A stretch of 11,420 nucleotides of DNA from JBOFSQ01 sp051651625 (GTDB lineage: Bacteria; Planctomycetota; Planctomycetia; Pirellulales; Thermoguttaceae). Where the stretch lies: assembly GCA_051651625.1 (NCBI GenBank), contig JBOFSQ010000044.1, positions 1 through 11,420 of the forward strand, written 5' to 3'. Positions 6,527 to 11,420 of this stretch are shown piece by piece. The position numbers and the translations under genes were made by a program. Within the stretch, counting starts at the first letter, position 1. Each line of letters opens with the position of its first letter. The notes below the pieces were generated by a model. It searched no databases. It was given only the letters and a program-made list of their open reading frames with translations, and was not told the origin of the DNA.

Positions 6527-6985
6527 CATTTCGGCGAGTATTTCGCGGAGCGTCTTGCCGAGTGTTGGGTGGTGCCACTCGGACGGCAGCATCGACGCCG
6601 GTTCGAGTACGAAACGTCGCACCGTCATCAGCGGGTGTGGTATCGTCAGCGTTGACGATGTCCAGACGACATCGCCATAGAGAAGAATGTCGATGTCGAT
6701 GCGACGTGCGCCCCACGGCGTTGTTCGCGTTCGACCGAGTTGCGTCTCGATGGCCGACGTTGCAGCGAGCAGTTCGAGCGGCGCGAGCGACGTGCGAATG
6801 TGCGCGACGCCGTTGAGATAAAGCCCCTGCCCCGGCGGGCCGCCGATAGGCTTTGTCTCAATCAGCGGGCTGGTCTCAACGAGGTCGATCCCCATCGTCG
6901 CGCCGAGCCGCACAAGCGCAGCGTCAATGATCGCGGCGCGGTCACCGAGGTTGCTGCCGAGTCCGAGAAGTGCGTCGTGTGACAT
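6524..6985 (-). CDS. folK: 2-amino-4-hydroxy-6-hydroxymethyldihydropteridine pyrophosphokinase
   Basis: This folate-pathway enzyme transfers pyrophosphate from ATP to 6-hydroxymethyl-7,8-dihydropterin, making the substrate for dihydropteroate synthase. The 153-residue form starts at the ATG at 6985, directly before the family N-terminus ALLGLGSNLGDR. Other motifs are the pterin/loop region GGPPGQGLYLNGV (48-60), PWGARRIDIDILLYGD (about 90-105, with Asp97 and Asp99 corresponding to the magnesium-binding pair) and IPHPLMTVRRFVLEPASMLP (about 115-134). The frame is open for 37 more codons upstream to 7096, but that part overlaps the hairpins behind the DUF1080 gene and has no family similarity. 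The stop TAG (6524-6526) lies inside the terminal repeat of the MITE-like element. No folP or folB is nearby, so it is not in a folate operon here. Confidence 0.93.
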   Translation of the reverse strand: MSHDALLGLGSNLGDRAAIIDAALVRLGATMGIDLVETSPLIETKPIGGPPGQGLYLNGVAHIRTSLAPLELLAATSAIETQLGRTRTTPWGARRIDIDILLYGDVVWTSSTLTIPHPLMTVRRFVLEPASMLPSEWHHPTLGKTLREILAEM

Positions 6986-7030
6986 TGGTTTATACTCAAG
7001 ACGGTTTGAATTTCCCGTACCAAAGCGGTA

Positions 7031-7092
7031 GCGGCCCATCGAGGCCGCGGTCTTGCGGAGGGCGAAGCCTACAAATCGACCCGTAACGGGTC
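7031..7092 (-). terminator. Hairpins behind the DUF1080 gene
   Basis: GACCCG (7078-7083)/CGGGTC (7087-7092) with a three-base loop starts directly next to the DUF1080 stop codon on the minus strand and is followed by a short GATTT. A second stem, GCGGCC (7031-7036)/GGCCGC (7043-7048), follows. They could end the DUF1080 transcript before folK, but the U-tract is weak. Confidence 0.4.
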
Positions 7093-7821
7093 TCACTTCT
7101 TGAGCGTTTTGATTTTAACGTCTTTGTATTCGACCTTCATCGGCGGGCCTTGGTGCATTTGGAAACCGATGACGCCCGTCGCGCGGCTCTCTTTCTCGTT
7201 GTGATCGACGACGCTGCACATCAGTTTTCCGTTGAGTTTGACGGTGAGCTTCGGGCCGTCGGCGGTGATTTCGTAGTCGTTCCAGTCATCGACTTTGTAG
7301 ACTTTGAGCAGTTCGGCGGGGTCGGCGAACTGTTTGCGTTCTTGTTTGCCATCGACCGATTCGGTCATCTCAAAACCGCGTCCGCCCCAGATACCGCGTC
7401 CACCTTGTTCGTAGAGGCAGCCGATCCACTGGCCGTCGCGGTCGATGTCGGCTTGGTAGCCGCGTGCGTCGGTGTTGTTGTTTGGCTCGGTACGGAACTG
7501 CACGCCAGAGTTGCCACCAGCACCGACGAGACGAAACTTAGCGCGAAAGACAAAGTTACCGAACTTCTCCTTTGTGTAGAAGAGATAGTTCGTCGCTTTG
7601 CACAGTTTTTCTGGTGTGCTCTCGGCGACGATCATTCCGTCTTTGACCGACCAAAACTCCTTTGGCCCTTCCCAACCATCGAGCGTTTTGCCATCGAAGA
7701 TCGGGGTGAAACCGTCTTTGTCGGCTTCCGCGCCGACGACAATCGTTGTTGTCGAAATTGCACAGGCGGTCCAAACCAAAGCTGCGCATCCCAAGGCGAC
7801 CAAGAGTGAGCGTTTCGTCAT
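7093..7821 (-). CDS. Secreted DUF1080 (3-keto-disaccharide hydrolase fold) protein
   Basis: The product has 242 residues with an export signal: basic MTKR, a hydrophobic stretch at about 6-30, and a plausible signal peptidase I site after AEA (31-33). The mature part is a single DUF1080 domain, a concanavalin-like beta-sandwich very common in planctomycetes. It starts with GFTPIFDGKTLDGWEG (37-52), includes GGNSGVQFRTEP (102-113), GYQADIDRDGQWIG (121-134) and DDWNDYEITADGPKLTVKLN (178-197), and ends GVIGFQMHQGPPMKVEYKDV (216-235). Some family members hydrolyse 3-keto-glucosides; activity here is inferred from the family only. It probably acts in the periplasm or at the cell surface. Cys20 is not in a canonical lipobox (WTAC), so a lipoprotein is less likely. 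An AAAGGAA Shine-Dalgarno supports the start. Confidence 0.9.
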   Translation of the reverse strand: MTKRSLLVALGCAALVWTACAISTTTIVVGAEADKDGFTPIFDGKTLDGWEGPKEFWSVKDGMIVAESTPEKLCKATNYLFYTKEKFGNFVFRAKFRLVGAGGNSGVQFRTEPNNNTDARGYQADIDRDGQWIGCLYEQGGRGIWGGRGFEMTESVDGKQERKQFADPAELLKVYKVDDWNDYEITADGPKLTVKLNGKLMCSVVDHNEKESRATGVIGFQMHQGPPMKVEYKDVKIKTLKK

Positions 7822-7889
7822 CAGAAGTTCCTTTCGTTAGAAGTTGTTTCTCGCTTGCAACGAACGTCGCCGCAAACAAAACGGGCGAC

Positions 7890-7895
7890 ATTATA
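7890..7895 (-). promoter_or_regulatory. Candidate -10 box for the DUF1080 gene
   Basis: An exact TATAAT lies on the minus strand about 70 bases upstream of the start codon at 7821. The region 15-18 bases further upstream has no good -35, so recognition might need an activator or another sigma factor. Confidence 0.35.
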
Positions 7896-7957
7896 ACCAC
7901 TCTTCCACCAACCAACAGAGGGCAAGACCGACTTTTCGGGGCAACCAAAAACCCCGC

Positions 7958-7985
7958 TTGCAATCTTGACGCAAAACCCTATACT
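7958..7985 (+). promoter_or_regulatory. Candidate promoter for the zinc-ribbon gene
   Basis: TTGCAA (7958-7963) and TATACT (7980-7985) are separated by 16 bases, and the start codon follows at 8038. The arrangement fits a housekeeping-type promoter facing away from the DUF1080 gene. It is a pattern match only. Confidence 0.4.
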
Positions 7986-8037
7986 TGGCGGGTGCTTTCG
8001 ATTTGTTTCTTCTTTGTGTGCGTGAGGTTGTTGTTTT

Positions 8038-8445
8038 ATGGGTGAAGGTTCACAGGTCGTTCAGGTTCCCGACAGTGTTGACGGTTCGTTTGGGCACGGG
8101 CCGTGGGAGTATCGCCACATCTGCAACAGTTGTGGTCACGCGGTGAAGCCGCCGAAAAATCGTGCCCCGTGTAGTCGGTGCGGCGGCGACTTCGGGCCGC
8201 GAATCTCAATGCGAAAGTTGTTTCTCGAACCAGAAAAACCGATGGAGTTCGTCGAAGTCGAGTACATCGCCGAACGAACGTGGCTCGACGCGCTCCGCGA
8301 ACTTTTGGGGTTTCAGGTCGTCCCGCGTGTGGAGATTGTCCGTGAGAAACGTCGCCCGCCACGCCGCTGGCGTTGGCAGTCGCATGCCGAAGTCGAAGAA
8401 GGATCGGGCGTCTACAGACAAGAAGAGTTCATGCACGAAGAATAG
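8038..8445 (+). CDS. Zinc-ribbon protein of unknown function
   Basis: I do not recognise a family for this 135-residue protein. It has a four-cysteine zinc-ribbon: CNSC (29-32) and CSRC (45-48), each followed by Gly, 12 residues apart. Ahead of it is an acidic, glycine-rich N-terminus containing PWEYRHI. The middle (about 60-100) has alternating hydrophobic segments, including FVEVEYIAERTWLDALRELL. The tail is first very basic (EKRRPPRRWRWQ, about 102-113), then acidic (HAEVEEGSG to FMHEE). There is no signal peptide or membrane segment. A nucleic-acid or protein-binding role would fit but is only inference. The start is supported by GAGG about nine bases upstream. The stop codon falls at the very edge of a MITE-like copy, so the last residues may have been altered by that insertion. 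Confidence 0.75.
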   Translation: MGEGSQVVQVPDSVDGSFGHGPWEYRHICNSCGHAVKPPKNRAPCSRCGGDFGPRISMRKLFLEPEKPMEFVEVEYIAERTWLDALRELLGFQVVPRVEIVREKRRPPRRWRWQSHAEVEEGSGVYRQEEFMHEE

Positions 8446-8552
8446 TTCTGGTTCGGCATAGCCGAACCCTCCAGTTGTCATACGCCGCAGGCGTGGAGGG
8501 TTCGGCTATGCCGAACCGCTGCGCGGGTGCAAGTTTCCTAACAGATTTAATA
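8443..8552 (+). mobile_element. MITE-like palindromic element, copy 2 (left end missing)
   Basis: The core is a perfect 24-bp inverted repeat (8450-8473 and 8494-8517) around the same 20-base loop as copy 1, in the same orientation. A 15-base spacer then leads to a degraded right terminal repeat, 8533-8552, identical to that of copy 1 at 16 of 20 positions. The left similarity begins only at TAGTTC (8443-8448), and no left terminal repeat is found, so the copy is truncated. It lies between the zinc-ribbon gene and the membrane-protein pair. Confidence 0.8.
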
Positions 8553-8604
8553 GACGACGCTGAAATACCCGCAGCGGAACGAGCAAGAAACAGGAGATAC
8601 AGTC

Positions 8605-9021
8605 ATGAATTGTTTGCGGTCGATTGTTCGATGTGTCGGTTTGTTCTTGGCGATAGTTGTGATGTTTCTGTCGGTAACGCTGGCGCAAGCGGGGATGTCG
8701 TCGGTCTCTCTGACCGATTACGGCGTGCAGCGGCTGGTCAATCTTTCGACCGCGATCTTCTTTGGAATGGTCGTCGCAACGCTCTTGGTGCGGCTCTCGT
8801 GGGGACGAATCGTCGCCGATACCGACCTGCCAAAACCAACGCTCGTCAAGTCGCTCGCAGTGACGTTTCTCGGCGGACTGCTGTTCTTCTTGGTGCTCGT
8901 CATGATCGCGGGGAGCCGCGAACTCTTCTCACCCGGCGCGTGGCTCCCAGACGGGATTCTCTATCGCCTCGCACCAAACCCAGCGGCAGAACCAGCCGAC
9001 AAAGAGGTGAACAATGAGTGA
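8605..9021 (+). CDS. Small membrane protein of unknown function
   Basis: No family was recognised for this 138-residue protein. Hydrophobic segments are at about 11-28 (ending LAQA, either an export signal or a first membrane helix), 45-63 and 83-102, giving two or three membrane passes. After the last helix comes GSRELFSPGAW (103-113), which resembles GREMLDPGRW in the membrane protein at 10402. The C-terminus is short, with AEPADKEVNNE. The start ATG has a good AGGAG about ten bases upstream. The stop codon overlaps the next gene by eight bases, so the two are almost certainly co-transcribed and translationally coupled, which suggests that the products work together in the membrane. Confidence 0.75.
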   Translation: MNCLRSIVRCVGLFLAIVVMFLSVTLAQAGMSSVSLTDYGVQRLVNLSTAIFFGMVVATLLVRLSWGRIVADTDLPKPTLVKSLAVTFLGGLLFFLVLVMIAGSRELFSPGAWLPDGILYRLAPNPAAEPADKEVNNE

Positions 9022-10069
9022 CACGAAAACTCCCGAACCGAATACGAAATTGACCATACGCCAGCGTCTTTGGGGTCTGTCAATAACATCGTTGGTCGTG
9101 CTGGCGATGATGTTCGGCATGTTCGTGTTGCTGGACATGCTTACGGGCAGTGGCATGCTGTTTGTTTTCGCGTTCGGCTGGGTCGCTGGGATTTGCAATT
9201 TGCTGATGGGGCTGTATCACGAGCCGGTTGCGGTTCTCGTGGGGCTGGTGGCACTCGTCCTCGCGCCGCTTGCGCTTCACGCATTTCTCCGCAGGCTCAC
9301 GGGCGTCGTGCCAACGTGGTGGCGTTACAAACAGTCGGAAGCGGTGGTTGGAATGTGCGTCGCGTTCGCCATCGCCGCGATCAGTATGATCGTTTTCGTT
9401 CACGAAGTCTACTGGCTTCGGCACCCGAAAGAACCACTGACAAGCAGCGTCATTCGTCGAATGGTTACGACGAATCGTTTGCGTGAGATTGCTAACGGAG
9501 TGTACGAGTTCTCCGATGCACACGACAACTCATTTCCGGCGGGGTGTACACTACTTGAGAACGGCAACGCTGGTCACAGTTGGATGACGCAACTGCTGCC
9601 GTACTTGAATGAAGCGAAACGCTTCGAGCGAATCGACTTTGCGAAACCGTGGAACGACCCAGTAAACGCCGCAGTCTTTCGAGAGAACAATCCGCAAGCG
9701 TTCGCCTCGCACCGCAAACTGTTACGCGACGAAGACGGTTACGCATTAACCGAGTTTGCGGCGAACGAACGAGTGATGCCGTTCGGGCGTGCGATCTCTT
9801 TCGCGGACGTTACCGATGGCACCTCGAACACGCTTTTATGCGGCGAGGTTCGTGACAATCCGCAACCGTGGGGGAGTCCGCTGAACGGGCGCGACCCGGC
9901 GATTGGCCTCAACACATCGCCTCACGGATTCGGTGCAAACTCGTCACCGAAAGTTGTTATGTTTGCCTTGTGCGATGGATCGACGCGTGCGATTTCTCTC
10001 GACATCAGCCCCGAAGTTCTGCGTGCCATCGCCACACCAAACGGCGGCGAAGAAGTGCCGATTCCGTGA
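9014..10069 (+). CDS. Multi-pass membrane protein with a DUF1559-like C-terminal domain
   Basis: This 351-residue protein has four hydrophobic segments (about 20-41, 46-66, 71-91 and 108-131). A roughly 200-residue C-terminal region then follows the DUF1559 plan. It has NRLREIANGVYEFSDAHDNS (154-173, matching the usual N-L-K-Q-I-G-L-A-x-H-N-Y segment), FPAG, SWMTQLLPYLNE (189-200), PWNDPVN (212-218), FADVTDGTSNTLLCGEV (263-279) and PWGSPL (285-290). It ends with His304, then DGSTRAISLDI and the GGEEVP tail. DUF1559 proteins in planctomycetes usually carry a type IV prepilin-like N-terminus with one helix. Here that is replaced by a multi-helix membrane region and the usual cysteines are mostly absent, so this is a divergent architecture. 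The role is unknown. The start overlaps the end of the preceding gene. Confidence 0.8.
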   Translation: MSDTKTPEPNTKLTIRQRLWGLSITSLVVLAMMFGMFVLLDMLTGSGMLFVFAFGWVAGICNLLMGLYHEPVAVLVGLVALVLAPLALHAFLRRLTGVVPTWWRYKQSEAVVGMCVAFAIAAISMIVFVHEVYWLRHPKEPLTSSVIRRMVTTNRLREIANGVYEFSDAHDNSFPAGCTLLENGNAGHSWMTQLLPYLNEAKRFERIDFAKPWNDPVNAAVFRENNPQAFASHRKLLRDEDGYALTEFAANERVMPFGRAISFADVTDGTSNTLLCGEVRDNPQPWGSPLNGRDPAIGLNTSPHGFGANSSPKVVMFALCDGSTRAISLDISPEVLRAIATPNGGEEVPIP

Positions 10070-10174
10070 AAGGGATGTTTTCGGGTATCCTGATTCAGAA
10101 TGCTTTGGTACGGCCACTACACGTTCACGGGTTTGTGGGTAGAATTGGTGCAAACGATCTATGGGAATCACACG

Positions 10175-10369
10175 ATGAGAGTCGAATACGACAAAGAGAC
10201 CGATTCACTCACGATTACACTTCGCAACTCGCGTATCAAAGAGAGCGACGAAGTGCGTCCGGGCGTTATCGCCGACTTCGGATATGACGGAGGTATTGTT
10301 CGATTTGAGGTTTTGGAGGCGTCACTCGTGGTCGAACAGACACGCGAGATGCAATTCGCCATAGCATAA
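10175..10369 (+). CDS. DUF2283 family small protein
   Basis: The 64-residue protein begins RVEYDKETDSLTITL (2-16), continues with ESDEVRPGVIADFGYDGGIV and RFEVLEAS, and so matches the DUF2283 pattern of a small beta-rich fold. Some family members sit beside toxin-like genes, but no such partner is visible here: the 105 bases upstream contain no convincing gene. The ATG at 10175 is chosen because the family similarity starts there and GGGAA lies seven bases upstream. The frame is open 25 codons further to 10100, but that extension has no similarity. The gene at 10402 follows after 32 bases, so they may share a transcript. Confidence 0.8.
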   Translation: MRVEYDKETDSLTITLRNSRIKESDEVRPGVIADFGYDGGIVRFEVLEASLVVEQTREMQFAIA

Positions 10370-10401
10370 AATGTCAAGGTAACAATTCGGAGACTCCCAC
10401 C

Positions 10402-10911
10402 GTGCCACATCTCGATGCTATTTCGTTTTTTGTTTTGGTGCTTTTGATTTGTCCGGCGGTGCTGGCGTGGCTGTGGCGGATACGTTATCGTGACGCGGTG
10501 CGGTTTGCGGCGTTTTGGTTTCTCCTGACGGTGGCCGTGCTAGTGATTAACCAAATGGGACGCGAGATGCTCGACCCGGGGCGGTGGGCAGAAGAGCGAC
10601 TCTTGAGCGGCGTAGACGGTGCCTACGTTGTCGGCAGTGACGCGCCAGCGTGGAACCTTCTCGGCGGTTGGTTTTTGTTTCCGATGCGAGTGTTTCCGCA
10701 CGTTCGTTTTCACGCGGCGGCGATAGTCACATCGGCGGTGACACTTCTTTTGGCAACTCTGGTCACGCACGGCTGCGGACGCCTCATCATCGGAAACCGC
10801 TGGACTGTCCGCGCGAGTTTCACCACCATCGGCACCCTGATAACACTCTACGCAATGAGTTTCACCACCATCGGAATCGTCCGCCAAGTCGGATGGATCG
10901 TGAATGTGTGA
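10402..10911 (+). CDS. Membrane protein of unknown function
   Basis: No family was recognised for this 169-residue protein. It starts with GTG, supported by GGAG about ten bases upstream. Hydrophobic segments are at about 7-25, 34-52, 103-123 and 139-160, giving four probable membrane passes. After the second helix comes GREMLDPGRW (53-62), which resembles GSRELFSPGAW in the 8605-9021 protein in both sequence and position after a helix. The two may be distant relatives or share a partner. The stretch between the second and third helices (about 60-100) is probably extracytoplasmic or cytoplasmic loop with GWFLFPMRVFPH. The last helix contains a duplicated SFTTIG, encoded by an exact 18-base direct repeat. 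Element D begins 95 bases downstream. Confidence 0.75.
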   Translation: MPHLDAISFFVLVLLICPAVLAWLWRIRYRDAVRFAAFWFLLTVAVLVINQMGREMLDPGRWAEERLLSGVDGAYVVGSDAPAWNLLGGWFLFPMRVFPHVRFHAAAIVTSAVTLLLATLVTHGCGRLIIGNRWTVRASFTTIGTLITLYAMSFTTIGIVRQVGWIVNV

Positions 10912-11006
10912 AAACAGTATTCACCGATTTTGCGTTTACGATCAGTTTCTTTTTTTGTTCACACGACGGCACGAAGAAGAGCGAACGCGGAACTTTGTAT
11001 TGGGTG

Positions 11007-11301
11007 TAGTAAAGTTTCGCTTGCACGCGAACGTTGGTTATCCGCGTTTTCGCCCCAACGGGGCGACAGAACTTAGCCGTGGGTGAGCGGTATTCCGCGA
11101 ACCCACGGTCGCAGGCCCCAAAAAATCCGTAGCCCCAACGGGGCGAAAGAGACGATGCGGCCCCAGATTCTTGCGCCCCGTTGGGGCTTTCTGGTGTTTG
11201 GGTTTCGCTTAGCCGTGGGTTCGCTCCGCTCACCCACGGCTAAGCTCTTGCTGCCCCGTTGGGGCAAATACGCCATTCATGACCGCAAGCAAACTTTACT
11301 A
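11007..11301 (+). mobile_element. 295-bp multi-hairpin element D with terminal inverted repeats
   Basis: The ends are TAGTAAAGTTTCGCTTGC (11007-11024) and an inverted copy at 11285-11301 lacking one base. Inside are four GCCCC-n3-GGGGC hairpins: 11052-11064, 11132-11144, 11175-11187 and 11253-11265. There is also a CCGTGGGT (11077-11084)/ACCCACGG (11101-11108) stem with nested GCGG-TATT-CCGC, and a 14-bp inverted repeat at 11207-11220/11232-11245. The interior is clearly related to repeats A-C, sharing AGCGGTATTCCGCG and the final GGGGCAAATACGCC-type end. It encodes no plausible protein. Mobility is inferred from the terminal repeats only. Confidence 0.65.
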
Positions 11302-11420
11302 GACCTGTTCGGAAACTTACACCCGCACAGCGGTTCGGCATAGCCGAACCCTCCACGCCTGCGGCGTATGACAACTGGAGGGTTCGGCTATGCCGAACCG
11401 CGAACTACTAATCTTCATCA
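11297..11420 (-). mobile_element. MITE-like palindromic element, copy 3 (runs off the window)
   Basis: This copy is inverted relative to copies 1 and 2. The terminal repeat at 11297-11316 matches copy 1 at 19 of 20 positions. After the same 15-base spacer come the perfect 24-bp core arms, 11332-11355 and 11376-11399, with the loop reversed. By comparison with copy 1 the element should end about 27 bases past the window. Its first five bases (TACTA) are also the last five of element D. Confidence 0.8.

Noticed and set aside
6986..7096. 37-codon upstream extension of folK
   Set aside because: It overlaps the hairpins behind the DUF1080 gene and precedes the conserved FolK N-terminus; the ATG at 6985 fits the family.
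7744..7821. DUF1080 protein as a lipoprotein
   Set aside because: The residues before Cys20 (WTA) do not make a lipobox, and an AEA signal peptidase I site fits better.
8206..8481. Minus-strand frame beginning MTTGGFGYAEP, the same start as the extended GNAT frame
   Set aside because: The shared peptide is just the MITE-like core read on the minus strand; the rest is antisense to the zinc-ribbon gene.
10100..10174. 25-codon upstream extension of the DUF2283 gene
   Set aside because: Family similarity begins at the ATG at 10175, which has its own ribosome binding site.
10161..10178. Five-codon frame ending in ATGA over the DUF2283 start, as a possible leader peptide
   Set aside because: It uses the DUF2283 Shine-Dalgarno itself as codons and has no ribosome binding site of its own.
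11073..11276. Frames rich in PRWG/PNGAK peptides within element D
   Set aside because: They are translations of GCCCC/GGGGC hairpins on both strands, not genes.

Overview
The window looks like bacterial chromosome from a planctomycete, probably of the Pirellulales/Gemmatales type. This is inferred from a protein with a DUF1559 core (ending with an H...DG motif and a GGE tail), a secreted DUF1080 protein, and the mix of dispersed housekeeping genes with many palindromic repeats between genes. GC content is moderate by eye. No rRNA, tRNA, CRISPR array or transposase was found.

Layout. 1-1553: dusB (tRNA dihydrouridine synthase, minus strand) lies between two nearly identical 139-bp repeats in inverted orientation (A and B), followed by a diverged third copy (C). 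1554-2033: greA (minus). 2338-4416: a large membrane chemoreceptor (plus), closed by a 19-bp perfect palindrome. 4528-5372: a DUF4416 gene (minus) between arrays of a 32-bp repeat, one of which forms a 30-bp perfect hairpin. 5373-6985: a GNAT acetyltransferase and folK (both minus), separated by a 151-bp MITE-like element with 20-bp terminal inverted repeats. 7093-7821: a secreted DUF1080 protein (minus). 8038-10911: five plus-strand genes. These are a zinc-ribbon protein of unknown role, a small membrane protein overlapping the start of a DUF1559-core membrane protein, a DUF2283 protein, and another small membrane protein. 10912-11420: a 295-bp multi-hairpin element (D) with its own terminal repeats, directly abutting a third copy of the MITE-like element that runs off the window.

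How the genes relate. The recognisable genes are dispersed housekeeping functions (tRNA modification, transcript cleavage, folate synthesis) plus sensing. They do not form one pathway. The 8605-10911 stretch is the only plausible functional module (membrane proteins, possibly one transcript), and its role is unknown.

The most interesting content is the intergenic repeat landscape. There are at least three repeat families, all built from palindromes and mostly parked at gene 3' ends. In two or three cases they supply the stop codon of the neighbouring gene. In one family the stem changes by paired substitutions while the nested loop hairpin stays the same. No obvious new defence or metabolic system was seen.
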